Numbered from the stretch's first letter, positions 11,690 to 22,699 are shown. The stretch: 64,000 bases of DNA from Sinotaia quadrata (GCA_028829895.1 CM054178.1:101980058-102044057), one strand, 5' to 3'. Notes: generated from the sequence alone by a model not told the origin. Made by a program: numbers and translations.

Positions 11690-11830
11690 TTGAAAGGCTG
11701 CCGTTAGCTTAGTGGGAATAAGCAGCTTTTCTTTCTGTTTATGATTTGAACCATCTGGTTTACTGATTATAAACTGCTACAACTGTGGTAGAGGTGGGGA
11801 GCAATGTGTAGGTTGGAGAATACACTACAC
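11690..11830 (+). mobile_element. tRNA-like (SINE head) sequence
   Basis: TTAGCTTAGTGGG (11704-11716) matches a Pol III A box. GATTTGAACC (11743-11752) resembles a B box, about 27 bp downstream. No acceptor stem closes around them, so a functional tRNA is unlikely; a decayed tRNA-derived SINE is the simplest reading. The 3' limit is arbitrary. Confidence 0.45.
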
Positions 11831-11934
11831 CCCATTGTTGTATGGTAGCAAAGTATGCTGACTGCATCGAGCAACTTCTGATATAAGGAAGTTACTGGAA
11901 ATTGCTCTGCTTGAGGGAGTCTAATAGGGTGAAG

Positions 11935-12082
11935 GCACCAAGTTAACCTTGAGAGAAATACAGTTAATCAGTGTCCTACAAGTCCAAGTTAACCTCGAGA
12001 GAATAGCAGTTGATCAGTGTCCTACAAGTCCAAGTTAACCTCGAGAGAATAGCAGTTAATCAGTGTCCTACGAGTGTGCCGG
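11935..12082. repeat. 46-bp tandem repeat, 3 copies
   Basis: AAGTTAACCTCGAGAGAATA, GCAGTTAATCAGTGTCCTAC and AAGTCC recur from 11940, 11986 and 12032. Confidence 0.9.
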
Positions 12083-12530
12083 AGAAATATGTGGAACTGA
12101 TGTAATAACAGCGAACAATAAACTTGTGTCTTTGTTACAAAAGCTTGTAAAAGACTATTGAGACAGCACCTAAATCAGGTTACGTAGAAACTATTATCAC
12201 CTATCTCTAATAACTTCATTTTGTTCTCTGATAAGAACTATCTTGTGATTTGTACTGAATTGTTGAATTTTATATTTTGGATAAAAGATTGTGTAGTACA
12301 AAAATTATTTGAACATGTGGTTTTGTGGAAATTAATTGATAATAACCATAACCATTACCTACGTGGTGTTGGCGTCACACATATAAAGTTATAATGCATC
12401 AATTACAACTTTTTTTTTCATACAAGGCGTTCGTTAAATGATATTCCTAGGTATTCTGATTTTTTAAAAATCTCATTAATATTCCTAACTATTCTGATTG
12501 TTTTAAATCTCATGAGATACAAGAGATAGC
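12083..12530. other. AT-rich DNA, nothing identified
   Basis: No gene, RNA or repeat recognised apart from short duplicated ATTCCTA..TATTCTGATT phrases near 12442-12500. Confidence 0.4.
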
Positions 12531-12531
12531 T

Positions 12532-12608
<77 letters not shown>
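12531..12608. repeat. (CA)n microsatellite
   Basis: About 78 bp of nearly pure CA with one AA interruption near 12549. Confidence 0.97.
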
Positions 12609-12610
<2 letters not shown>

Positions 12611-12897
12611 CTACTATATGGTAAACTGAAGCAGCCAAAGAGTAACACTACTAACAGTGAATCACCACAGTTATGGATGTTGTCAGAAAGCGGAAGAACA
12701 TCCTTTGTGATCGTGTGTCGGTGTTAAAAATGTTATAGCAGTTTCGGGATTTTACAGGAAATGTTGCCCTGCACTCTTGTTACACATGAACTCCACCTCA
12801 CAAAGAACTATGTATTCAGTATTTAGTACATTCATTTGTTCTGAAAGTGTGATATTGTTTGTGTACATTTCTCATGCGAAAGGAGAAAACTAAAAAT

Positions 12898-13012
12898 GAA
12901 CTTTCGCCACAAGAACTAGTCATAATTATGTGAACTCAGAACAGACTAGGGAAGCGTTAACTTTCGCCACAAGAACTAGTCAAATTTAAAACTCAGACAC
13001 AGAACAGAAAGT
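12898..13012. repeat. 60-bp direct duplication
   Basis: AACTTTCGCCACAAGAACTA then GTCA occurs at 12899 and 12959; the remainder of the unit is diverged. Confidence 0.8.
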
Positions 13013-13235
13013 GTCCTTGAAAAATGGAGTATAGTCTGCTGGTCATTCAATAAAATGTCCTTGAGAACTGGAGTATAGTCTGCTGATCATTCAATAAAGT
13101 GTCCTTGAAAACTGGAGTATAGTATGCTGGTCATTTAATAAAATGTCCTGAAAACTGGAGTAAGTCTGCTGGTCATTCAGTAAAATGTCCTTGAAAACTG
13201 GAGTATAGTCTGCTGGTCATTCAATAAAGCTGTGA
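13013..13235. repeat. 44-bp minisatellite, 5 copies
   Basis: GTCCTTGAAAACTGGAGTAT followed by AGTCTGCTGGTCATTCAATAA begins at 13013, 13057, 13101, 13146 and 13188. Confidence 0.92.
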
Positions 13236-13400
13236 ATGAAAAGAAGACTTTCAAGAAAGAAATGGTTACCCCTCTTGGCCGAAAGACTTTAAATACTGCA
13301 AGATGGCAACATACGGGTACTGACTCAATACTCCTCACGCTGTAGAATGAGACTCCATCACAAACTCATAGAGCTCGATTTGTAATGCACTGTTGTATTG

Positions 13401-13401
<1 letters not shown>

Positions 13402-13431
<30 letters not shown>

Positions 13432-13433
13432 AG
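13402..13433. repeat. (GATT)n microsatellite
   Basis: About eight tandem ATTG/GATT tetramers. Confidence 0.95.
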
Positions 13434-13599
13434 TATTGGATTATACAAGTTCATAGAACACGACATCATAATGCGCCTCATAGTAATGCACATTATCTCA
13501 ATGTAATGTATTGTAATACACGTCTTAAAATAGTGTTCTCTTGTATACGTACTGCACAAGTTAAAATCCTTTTTATATCATACTGCACAAGTTAGCATT

Positions 13600-13835
13600 C
13601 TGGGACATTATAATGCCAACAATTAGATGTAAACATCTTATTATTAACAATCAAATGTAAACATTGTATTACTAACGCTGAAATGTAAACATCATATTAC
13701 AAACACTGAAAAGTAAACATCATATTACTAATACTGAAAGGTAAACATCATATTACTAACACTGAAAAGTAAACATCATATTACTAACACTGAAAAGTAA
13801 ACATCTTATTACTAACACTGAAAAGTAAACATAAT
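13600..13835. repeat. 28-bp minisatellite, about 8 copies
   Basis: GTAAACATCATATTACTAAC followed by ACTGAAAA repeats every 28 bp; the 5' copies are degenerate. It ends immediately before the LTR insertion at 13841. Confidence 0.92.
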
Positions 13836-13840
13836 GCCAA
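13836..13840. repeat. Target-site duplication, left (GCCAA)
   Basis: GCCAA precedes TGTTACATTCC at the left LTR end and recurs at 15566-15570 after the right end, as expected for a 5-bp LTR-retrotransposon duplication. Confidence 0.75.
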
Positions 13841-15565
13841 TGTTACATTCCAGCATTTATTTTAAGACCCTGCTTCAGAATTATTCCACCCTATTCTGAC
13901 AACAGACTGGATGCTCTCCAATTTACCCTTCAGTCTCAATAAAATCTAAATGCTCTTAGTTAAAGCCGACAAATCTTACAGACTGGTGTACAAAGCACGA
14001 ACTGGGAAACGTTTAATCAATTATAACTAATTATGCATTCAATCTTCCTTTCACGACTCTATTGCCCCCCACCCTGCTCTTTTGGTCTATCTTGCAAAAA
14101 TAGTCAACTAAGATAATTGATAAACAAATAAAAAGAATTTAATAAAAATTAAAAGTTTAACAAATAACAAAGTATTTAGAGATTCACAATGATACTAGGT
14201 CTCATATACTATGCTAATTATTCGATACCCGAGATTGCAAATGTTCCATATACAGTTCAAGTTTACCAGACTCTGGTACTTAGCTGGTCATCCTTATTGT
14301 GATGAAACAACCCACGCTGAATCCCCAACTGTTGTAGTCGGTTACAGGAGACGCAATCTGTCAGTTTCTGTTCAATACTTCACACATCGGTTACAGGAGA
14401 CGCAATCTGTCAGTTTCTGTTCAATACTTCACACATCATTACCTCTCGTCTGAGTTGTCCAAAACTCGCTCACGACCAAGTCAACAGGTTGAGCAAAATG
14501 GGCACGAAGTTGCGTAGAACACTTGCCAAGTGACGAGCAGTCAAAATGACAAGAAGCGTCCACGTAATGTGTAAACGTAAGATGCAAGTCATAGAAGCCT
14601 CGACATAGACGAAAACTCGTCGACAAAGACGTAGACCTGCTCTGGAAATAAATGAATCCCTATGAGCGATAGTTCTTATAGATTCACAATCTTACCAAGT
14701 GGTGTGAACAATAGCATAGTTATTCCTTGACCATTTTATTATCTTTACATTTAATAATTTAATATATAATAAAGATACAGTTTTGGTCACGCTCATGCAT
14801 GTTACAATTAATGTATGCAAAAGCTTAGAAATATTTCAAAAATATTTATTTACAAATGAAAATTGAAATAGGAGAAATCAAATATAATTTAAAATCATGT
14901 ACACGAGCGTTACAATTTCAATAATATTATACCGCAAATGAATTTAAAATTGTTACAATAGATTTACAAATGAACGTGCAACAAATGTTCTGCCATCACA
15001 ATTCAGTTATTTTAGTTATAAATTATCGTCTTACAATTCGACAATTAATTTAGAGAATGCAATATTCGAACTTAGTCACACTGTTATTCGACCAAATGTT
15101 TAGAAAATTTGCAATAATTCAATTTAACAATAATAGACATGTCCATTCAACACAATCACATCTTAAATAAAATACAATAGTATTTAAGGAAATCGATGTG
15201 TTACTTTGCTCAATAACGACTTTACTGACTCAACTATAGGCCTGGTGATTCACAGCAATATCGCAGATGACTAAACGCTTGCAATCGGTCCGTCGATTCC
15301 TTCGTGAATAACACATTGGCTGTGGCATGCAGTATATAAAGAGTCGTGTGAATCTAAGGCGCGAACCTATTCATCATGTGATTTTTATGGGTATGACCTA
15401 CAAATAGCTATTGTCCAGAATATTACATAACGGGGTGAGTTCTCTCTCCCTTCAGAGTATGACGATTACATCACTCTTATGTAAGAACTGTGTCCACGAA
15501 ACAAAAATAACGAATTTTAAGTGAATGTGGGTTAGGAGGTCAAGTATAATTTGACTTCTGTTACA
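13841..15565 (-). mobile_element. Solo LTR of an LTR retrotransposon (1725 bp)
   Basis: The plus strand begins TGTTACATTCCAG and ends TTCTGTTACA. This gives TG...CA termini with a short inverted TGT.ACA match and a perfect 5-bp flanking duplication (GCCAA). Read on the minus strand, a TATA-like CTTTATATACTG lies about 230 bp from the 5' end (plus 15331 area). An AATAAA (minus strand, near 13855) lies about 15 bp from the 3' end. No gag/pol coding or second LTR is present, so it reads as a solo LTR. A diverged relative starts with the same TGTTACATTCC at 61046. A 49-bp direct duplication (14341-14438) lies inside. The superfamily cannot be assigned from an LTR alone. Confidence 0.7.
14341..14438. 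repeat. 49-bp direct duplication inside the LTR
   Basis: GTTACAGGAGACGCAATCTG and the following 29 bp are repeated exactly 49 bp downstream. The corresponding part of the relative at 61 kb lacks an obvious duplicate. Confidence 0.9.
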
Positions 15566-15570
15566 GCCAA
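15566..15570. repeat. Target-site duplication, right (GCCAA)
   Basis: Matches 13836-13840 and immediately follows the terminal CA of the LTR. Confidence 0.75.
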
Positions 15571-15702
15571 CAAAGATGTAAGCATCGCAATGCACAGTAC
15601 TGTACACGTGGCGTGCAGCCTCGTACGTTGATGTGTATTGCATAAAATCTTAATGTACAGTATAAGCACACTCTTGTGGATGTATTTCAGTATAGTTCAT
15701 GC

Positions 15703-15710
15703 TGACGTCA
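15703..15710. promoter_or_regulatory. CRE-like palindrome TGACGTCA
   Basis: One of eight full CRE octamers in the window; the first of four in 15.7-18.2 kb. Function is unproven. Confidence 0.3.
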
Positions 15711-16064
15711 GTGCTTTCAAGATGAACAGTCTCATTCCCAAGATGTCAATCCGTTCTTTAATTTACTTGGCCTGAGGCCTTATAGGCGACTGTCTTAAAA
15801 ATAAATTAAAACAAAATAAAGAAACTTATCTCTTCTGCATCGCAGCTCCTCACAGCTGGGACCTTGTGGTCACCATATGGTGCAAGCAGCTGAGTAGCTG
15901 ATATGCGGATATTTTTGGTTTCGGTGCTGTGGAGGGGTGGAGGGACCGGTGGACAACCACCGAGGCAGCAGACAAACAACTTTCAGAAGAAAACCTCGAA
16001 ATCAATTTATTGACAGAAATTAAATTCAAGACACCATGGCTGATTCCCAATGGGGTACAGATAC

Positions 16065-16270
16065 ATTAATACATTAAAGTGCAGTCACACTAATAGGTAT
16101 ACATCAAAGTGCAGCCATACTACTAGGCGTACATCAAAGTCCAGCCGCACTAACATGCATACGTCAAAGAGCAGCTATATTAACAAGCATCAAAGTCCAG
16201 CCGTGCCAGTCGGTATACATCAAAGTTCAGCCACTCTAAAAGACATACATCAAAGTCCAGCCCTGTTATT
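16065..16270. repeat. 30-bp minisatellite, about 7 copies
   Basis: ACATCAAAGTGCAGCCATAC followed by TACTAGGCAT repeats, with starts at 16101 and 16131 among others. The 87-codon frame here is repeat-derived. Confidence 0.9.
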
Positions 16271-16309
16271 AGTCAAATCAACGACAATCACATTTTTTTT
16301 AATAGAAAT

Positions 16310-16510
16310 CTGATAAATCAACTAGTGCAAATATTTTAATAGAAAACAAATCTATTCGCGTGAAAGCGTTTTAAATGCGAAACTGATTCACAAAATACTT
16401 AATGGCAAAAGCATTTTAAACGCAAACTAATAAATCTGTTAATGGCAAAAGTATTTTAATAGCAGTCAGATAACTCTATTATTGCGAAACTATTTTGCCA
16501 CAAAGAGCAT
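16310..16510. repeat. Degenerate ~60-bp repeat, 3-4 copies
   Basis: Phrases AAATCTATTAATGGCAAAAG and TATTTTAATAGC recur with insertions; strongly diverged. Confidence 0.55.
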
Positions 16511-17555
16511 ATGCTAACAGATCAGCTTAGAATCCCACCCCTTTCAGTTGAGTTTCTCGGCAATAGTCAACTGCTGGGCACAAATCGAGGATGGCTAAAA
16601 GAGTGTTCTCATTCGAATGGATTTAACTAAAACAAACTTCCATCCTGTCGGTGATGACACCCCACCCCCTTTATTTAACTGAATATATAAAATAATGTGA
16701 TATTTATTTTGTTAATTGTTTGATTTAATTTAGTTACAAAATAGGCACTATTTAGCTTTAAGAAACAATTAACTGAATTCTTTTCTCTATAGTTATTTAA
16801 CCGAATAATTATTAACTTAATTTTATTGTTGGCCCATTCCTTCCAATCTATACTCATTACAACCAATCAGAAAGAAGATGTCATATGAGAATAGTGATCA
16901 CAGAAAAATGGCGTAAGTTAAAACAAACAAACAAACACAATCAACCTATGTTCTTATTTAAATATTTTTTTAAAAAGAATATTTTAAATACTTTTCTTCG
17001 ATAAGAACACTTTAGTTTTTCCAATGCCCACGCATCAAGATATATCGATATTTGCTAAATTAGACGAACTAAATTTTGGTAAATTCGTTTATTTTATTTA
17101 AATTTTAAAACATTTTTAAAAAATTAATTTAAAATTTAATTTTATTTATTCGTTTAAAATTAAATTTTAAATTCGTTTTTATTTAACTAAAGTTACGAGC
17201 CAACCCAGTCTTGATGACGTCAGACTATTGTAGGGACAATGATGAATGAATGACGGTATCCGAGATCCTTACAAGTACTACAACAGATTAGCAACAACAC
17301 TGTAAATCTCACTCGCAGGACCTAACCTTGTTTTTAAATTTGTTGTGTCCGAGGCCATCCATCAGTGTGTAGTGGTGGTGGTGGTGGGTCGGTTTATTGA
17401 ATTGGCTAATCGAACAAAGAGATTAAAAGTGATATATATTAAAATGCGCCGACAAAAAGATGAAAACTATTTATGCACTCAAATTTAACTGCTCCGATGG
17501 TCGAGATACTTAGTGAAATTAGAACAAAGCCAGCCCCGCTCCCCCAGTAAACTAT
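16511..17555. other. AT-rich DNA with no supported gene
   Basis: Includes a very AT-rich, self-complementary stretch (about 17050-17180, AATTTAAAATTTAATTTTAT type) and a CRE octamer at 17215-17222. A tiny ATG-to-donor segment (16878-16912, ATGGC|GTAAGTT) was seen but is too short to support. Confidence 0.4.
17215..17222. promoter_or_regulatory. CRE-like palindrome TGACGTCA
   Basis: Full CRE octamer about 530 bp upstream of another copy at 17742. Confidence 0.3.
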
Positions 17556-17572
17556 AAAGTGTGTGTATAACT

Positions 17573-17690
17573 AGGAATCGACATTACTTTCCTTCTCTCT
17601 TCCACACTCACAGGTTACTAAGAATTGACACTACTTTCCTTCTCTCTTCCAGACTCACAGGTTACTAAGAATTGACATTACTTTCCTCCA
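17573..17690. repeat. 47-bp tandem repeat, about 2.5 copies
   Basis: GACATTACTTTCCTTCTCTC, TTCCACACTCACAGGTTACT and AAGAATT recur from 17580 and 17627, with a partial third copy. Confidence 0.88.
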
Positions 17691-17739
17691 GTGGTAGGGT
17701 GAGGGAGTTCAGGTTATTACGTTACTGACTGCGTATCTT

Positions 17740-18090
17740 CATGACGTCATAAAGAGCAGCGTCAAATGCGCACGACACGAAGAGCTCACGTGTCGAATGT
17801 TGTAATATGATTTTGCAGAGAGCTGAGGCGGACTGTGTCGCCTTGACACCCGTTCTCTGCACCCTGCACTTCGGCCGCAGTGGATGGTGTGGATGGTGTT
17901 AGACAGGTGTTCTATCAGGCTGCTTCGCCCGCGTCGCTCTCAGCTGAAACCACACTTGTAAGGGGCGGGAATGCGGGCGATAACAGGACGTCTCAATGCA
18001 AGAACTGGTCGGCTAAAGTTGCAGGAGAGATGTTTCCTCATCCTGTAACGAACACCGAGTACAGGGTAGTAGTGGCTACTTGCCAGGTTA
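17740..18090 (+). promoter_or_regulatory. CpG-rich, promoter-like segment with CRE
   Basis: About two dozen CpG dinucleotides in roughly 330 bp, close to the number expected from its composition, contrast with the AT-rich surroundings. A full CRE (17742-17749) sits at its left edge. A plausible splice donor (GCCAG|GTTAGG, GT at 18087) sits at its right edge. A pyrimidine tract and CAACAG (acceptor after 18176) would define a 90-bp mini-intron. I infer a promoter with a first exon on the plus strand. The open frame through 17880-18086 lacks a good ATG, so the exon may be untranslated. Orientation is uncertain. Confidence 0.3.
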
Positions 18091-18183
18091 GGTTATTTGT
18101 TGTAGGATTGGAAGGGTCTTCTATATGCTCTTGTTTTGGTGTGTGGCTTTTTTTTTAATTTTCCTTTTGCCAACAGATGCTTC

Positions 18184-18191
18184 TGACGTCA
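18184..18191. promoter_or_regulatory. CRE-like palindrome TGACGTCA
   Basis: Full CRE octamer just downstream of the CpG-rich segment. Confidence 0.3.
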
Positions 18192-18804
18192 CGAAGGTGG
18201 TTTCTTTAGTGCGCAGCGAGAGTCGGTCGCGTGTTCGTGTTATCTGTGAAGATTACATTTCAGGATTTGATTTCTTTTCCTTTGCAAAAATGTGCGTTAT
18301 CTTTCGCCCATTCCTCTTTCTGGTGTGGTTTCTGGCTATTTTAAAAAACAACAACATATCTCTGACTGCGCAATTGAACTAACGGAAATTTAATGCTCGT
18401 TAATCCGGTTTTGGGTTTTCTGTTTTGTTTATTCTTTTTATTTCTGACACATTTCGCGTTGAACACGTACCTTGTGAACAAAGAAATTCCACCCGACCCG
18501 GCTAATCCTTTGAGTGGTCTCACCCGTTTTTAATGCATCTCTATAATTCACTATTTCTTCTTGGCAGACAGTTCGTAAAAGTAATGGACTTTTGATATAT
18601 TTTTTTTTTTATCTTGCCACATGTTTAGTGAATCCATTGAGACAGGAATAACAGGAAATTTCAGGAAAGATTACGCTGTGGTTGTTTTGTTTCTTATTTT
18701 TAATCCAGTGAATGTGCTGTTCTACTGGTACCAAAGCTGGCCGCTATAGATACACACAACCGGAAAAATATCGACTGTCACGCGACTACTACAACTAGGC
18801 CTAT

Positions 18805-19057
18805 ATGCTTAGCACTACAACTCGCTGTGTGTTTACGTATACAGTCCTAAAACTGCTCCTTGTTAAATACAACACTACAACTCGCTTTGTGTTTACGTAT
18901 ACAGTCCTAAAACTATTCCTTGTTAAATTCAACACTACAACTCGCTTTGTGTTTACGTATACAGTCCTAAAACTACTCCTTGTTAAATTCAACACTACAA
19001 CTCGCTTTGTGTTTACGTATACAGTCCTAAAACTACTCCTTGTTAAAGACAACACAA
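18805..19057. repeat. 60-bp minisatellite, 4 near-identical copies
   Basis: ACTCGCTTTGTGTTTACGTA, TACAGTCCTAAAACTACTCC and TTGTTAAATTCAACACTACA repeat with a period of exactly 60 bp. Both strands are open over 80 codons because 60 is divisible by three. Confidence 0.96.
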
Positions 19058-19149
19058 ACTACTATTATTAAAATTCCTCCCCAGACACCACTAATGACAA
19101 CAACACAAACGACTTCAATTAAAATTCTTGCCCGAAGACTCTTCTTTAC

Positions 19150-19366
19150 TGCTGTCTAATTCGTGTCTGTTTAATTCTTGTCTGTTTAATTCGAGTTTGT
19201 CTAATTCGTGTTTGTTTAATTCGTGTTGGTCTAATTCGTGTCTTTCTAATTCGTGTTGGTTTAATTCGTGTTTGTTTAATTAGTGTTGGCTTAATTCGTG
19301 TCTGTTTAATTCGTGTTGGTTTAATTCGTGTCTGTTTAATTCGTGTTGGTTTAATACTGTAATCCT
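19150..19366. repeat. 15-bp minisatellite (TTAATTCGTGTCTGT), about 14 copies
   Basis: Short-period array with variants TCTGT, TTGGT and TTTGT. The minus strand reads as a KQTRI/KPTRI pentapeptide repeat, an artefact of the 15-bp unit. Confidence 0.95.
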
Positions 19367-19524
19367 TGAAATGAGCGACAATTACTTTCATACTTCAATT
19401 TATTTTTCAGTCGCTCTTGCTTCTTAAAAAATAATTCTCATTTATCAGAGCGCTTGACTATTGCAGATCGAAGACACATTTCTATCCTAGAAAGAGTTTG
19501 CAATGAAACTGCATCACTTTACTA

Positions 19525-19712
19525 TATGCTGACATAACAACATATGTGGCGTAGAATCCTACTGACATAACAACAAACGTATGTGGTGTAGAATCTTGCT
19601 GACATAACAACAGACTTATGTGGTATAGAATCCTACTGACATAACAGACTTATGTGGTGTAGAATCCTACTGACATAACAACAGACTTATGTGGTGTAGA
19701 ATCCAACTGACC
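19525..19712. repeat. 37-bp minisatellite, about 5 copies
   Basis: CTGACATAACAACAGACTTA followed by TGTGGTGTAGAATCCTA recurs at about 19528, 19562, 19599, 19636 and 19670. Confidence 0.9.
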
Positions 19713-19945
19713 TTTTTCTGACGATGCATAAAACAAAAAAATGAAATGTTTAGATGTTTTGTCACAGGATCAATAGTTTGCCATAATTTTTCTTTTTTAG
19801 TTAGGGAGACAAAGTGTGGTAAGGCATATTCATATATATCTTTGTGACTTACTGATATCACCACTTGACTGTGTTTGATTCTGAGAAATTCTGGGGAAGA
19901 AAAAAAACCCACCCCACTGCAGTAGATCTGATTTTTGACGATTCC

Positions 19946-19953
19946 CTGTAATG
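19946..19953. repeat. 8-bp target-site duplication, left (CTGTAATG)
   Basis: Identical to 22685-22692; 8-bp duplications are the hallmark of hAT insertion. Confidence 0.95.
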
Positions 19954-20010
19954 CAGGGGCGGGCGAACTCTGACCAGCGGGCCGAACCTGGCACGCGAAG
20001 CATATTTATT

Positions 20011-20340
20011 TGGCCCGCCAAGCTATTCACACTTAACATTGCTTTTGGCCCGCCAAGCTATTCACACTTAACATTGCTTTTGGCCCGCCAAGCTATTCAC
20101 ACTTAACATTGCTTTTGGCCCGCCAAGCTATTCACACTTAACATTGCTTTTGGCCCGCCAAGCTATTCACAGTTAACATTGCTTTTGGCCCGCCAAGCTA
20201 TTCACAGTTAACATTGCTTTTGACCCACAAAGCTAATCACATTTAACATTGCTTTTGACCCACAAAGCTATTCACAGTTAACATTGCTTTTGACCCACAA
20301 AGCTAATCACAGTTAACGTTGTTTTTGGCCCGCAAAGCAA
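20011..20340. repeat. 35-bp subterminal array inside the hAT element, 9+ copies
   Basis: TTTGGCCCGCCAAGCTATTC and ACACTTAACATTGCT repeat with a 35-bp period from 20011 to about 20325, plus a partial copy. The distal copies (from 20221) carry TGACCCACAAAGC variants. The repeated GGCCCGCC word echoes GC-rich words near the element termini (GCGGGCC, CCGGCCC). Confidence 0.97.
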
Positions 20341-20746
20341 AAGTCACTAAAATAATTGAGCATTGTAATACGCTGTCAAACAGCCAAGGCTAAACTAATC
20401 TAAAGACTACATGCAATTTTAACAGTTTGAATTACTCACACAGAATCGTGTGCACATGTACAATTTACCTGCGGTTGTGTATATTCCACTAGCATCTCTT
20501 TATAGTTCGTTGACTTTTGAACTTTCCCAGGCCTAGGATAGATGTACAATAGTACATGTATGTCAGCATCTGTTCTCTGTCTCACTCGTGACCTGACCTT
20601 CACCGCGACTATTGGGTGTGGGGAAGGAGGGCTGGAGGTGAACATAGGTGTGCTCGAATTTGAAACTCAGTCTTTTGCCCATAACAACCAAACTGGTTGT
20701 TGCATTTCTTCTATTTCTTTGCCATTATTCCCCCATCCCCACAATC

Positions 20747-22528
20747 ATGTCTGCAACCCAGCATCCTAAAAAATTTAAAGTGGATATGGAAAGTTGGACG
20801 TTTAACTCTGAGTGGAGGAGAAGTACTTTTTCATAGAACGATTTGGACAAGCTCAGTGTCTGATCTGTTTGAAAACTGTTGCTGTCTTCAAAGAGTTTAA
20901 TGTGCTCCGCCACTGGGAAAGAGTACACCGAAAATGTCTGCCTCTGAGAAAAAGAATACTATTGCTTAACTCACAGGCAATATAGAGAAAAACAGTTTGA
21001 TGTTTCATTTAAGCAAACATCTGTGCATGAAAAAGTGACACGCACCAGTTATGAAGTTTCACTACTCCTTGCTCAAAGAATGAAGCCATTTTCTGATGGA
21101 GACTTTATCAAGGAATGTCTCATGACTGTGGTGAATTGTGTCTGTCCAGAGCAACGTTCTGTCTTGGAGAATATGAGTCTTCATCCGTACTATTCATCGT
21201 CGCATTGAGGAGACGTCAGACAATGTGCAAGACTTAGTGAAGAGTGATTGCTCAAACTTTGTCACCTACTCTCTTGCTCTTGATGAGAGCACTGACATGA
21301 AAGATACAGTTCAACTAGCTATTTTCATATGAGGTGTCACTGTTGCCCTCAAAATGCATGGAGAGTTCCTTCAGATTGTTCCGCTACATGACACCACCAC
21401 TGGGCAAGACATCTTCAATGCCTTACTTCAGTGTGTGGAACATCACTCCCTTGATGTGTAACGACTGATGGTGCAACAGCAATGATTGGAGAGAATAAGG
21501 GCGCAGCTTTTTTGCTCGTTCACCACTGTAAGGCCCCTGGATTCAACCAAACTATCCTTAAATTGCACTGTATCATTCACCAAGAATCCTTATGTGCCAA
21601 GTTTGCAAACCTCGTTGTGGTCATGTCAGTTGTGGTGAAGGCTGTAAATTCCATACTTTCCCAAAGTCTCAAACATCGTCAATTTCATGCACTGATGGAT
21701 GAAGTGAATGCGCACTATGGTGACCTTCTCTACTTTTGTGAAGTCCGCTGGCTAAGTCGTGGAGCCATGCTTTCCCGTGTGTGGGACCCGCAACAAGAAA
21801 TTTTCAACTTTCTTCATGAAAAGAACCTCCCCTATTCTGATAACTTCACTGACCTAAAATGGCTTGCTCGTCTGGCCTTTCTCACAGATATCACCACGCC
21901 TCAACATCCTCAATGTCAATTTGCAAGGTAAGGATGTTCTCGTTCCTGAAATGTATTCACACATCACAGCATTTGAAGTGAAACTATGCTGGTGGGAATT
22001 CCAGTTGTCTAATGGTCAGTTTCAGCATTTTCCATGCCTTGCTGCTTGTTCCATAGCAGATGTCGATTTGGAGACTTGTGGTGCAGTCATTACTTCACTG
22101 AGGGAAGAATTTTCCTCACGTTTTGGGGGTATCAGACCACTCTCTGCAGATTTCAAGTTGTTCAGTGCCCCTTTTGAAATCACAGTGGATGACGCTCCAG
22201 CTTCCTTGCAGATGGAGTTGGTAGATATGCAATGCAGTGATGAGTTAAAAGCAAAGTTCCGCACTTCTTCTCCTCTTTTTTATTTTTGCGATGTCATCCT
22301 TCCATCAGGCAAGTTTCCACATTTTGTTAAACATGCTCATCGCATTGTAGTTATGTTCGGAAGCACATTTTGCTGTGAACAACCCTTCTCAAAGATGAAA
22401 TATACAGTCGCCTTTGCTCTCTATTCTCTGATCGTCATCTAAATGACATTCTTCGCTTGTCAACCTCATCAGTTAAGCCAGAAATTGAATCACTGATTCA
22501 TTGTAAGCAACACCATCCATCTCATTAA
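20747..22528 (+). pseudogene. Broken hAT transposase gene (BED zinc finger, RNase-H-like core, hATC)
   Basis: Read in shifting frames, the region encodes a recognisable GTF2IRD2/ZBED-like hAT transposase of about 600 residues. An N-terminal segment starts MSATQHPKKF (ATG 20747). A BED-type finger has CLIC (from about 20857) and H-x4-H (20911-20928). The motif ALDESTD (around 21275) holds a predicted first catalytic Asp, and TTDGA (around 21461-21475) the second. HCIIHQE and EVRWLSRG blocks follow, then a C-terminal hAT dimerisation region (FGSTFCCEQPFSKMKY, then DRHLNDILRL) ending at TAA 22526-22528. Frames change after about 20835, near 20960-21005, near 21185, near 21460, near 21890 and near 22410; a TGA interrupts at 21330-21332. 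The activity is transposon excision and integration, and this copy cannot make it. Confidence 0.92.
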
Positions 22529-22684
22529 TCTTTCATTAAAACAGAGTTATTTTTTTAAAATTACTTTTGTTCTCATTTTATATTCTGAACTTGCTGGACT
22601 TGTGATATTTGGTCGTCTATCCGGCCCACGAACTGTTCCAACAGTTTTATCTGGTCCGCGGTCTCAAAAGTTTGCCCGCCCCTG

Positions 22685-22692
22685 CTGTAATG
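22685..22692. repeat. 8-bp target-site duplication, right (CTGTAATG)
   Basis: Identical to 19946-19953. Confidence 0.95.
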
Positions 22693-22699
22693 TCACCGA

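Larger units (their letters stand above)
19954..22684 (+). mobile_element. hAT-superfamily DNA transposon (Charlie/GTF2IRD2-like), 2731 bp
   Basis: The left end reads CAGGGGCGGGCGAACTCT and the right end AAGTTTGCCCGCCCCTG, inverted copies over the terminal 16 bp or so with mismatches. They are flanked by a perfect 8-bp duplication, CTGTAATG. Inside is a BED-finger hAT transposase gene broken by several frameshifts and at least one stop, so the copy is non-autonomous and dead. The left subterminal region has been expanded into a 35-bp array (20011-20340). CAG...CTG termini with an 8-bp duplication fit the hAT-Charlie group. The encoded protein matches the group from which vertebrate GTF2IRD2/ZBED-type genes descend. 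Intact duplication and termini suggest moderate age. Confidence 0.95.

Noticed and set aside
11690..11765. Functional tRNA gene
   Set aside because: A- and B-box-like words are present but no closed acceptor stem or anticodon arm could be drawn.
20747..22528. A domesticated, functional GTF2IRD2/ZBED-like gene
   Set aside because: Several frameshifts and a stop break the frame, and intact transposon ends with a target duplication surround it, so it is a dead transposon copy.
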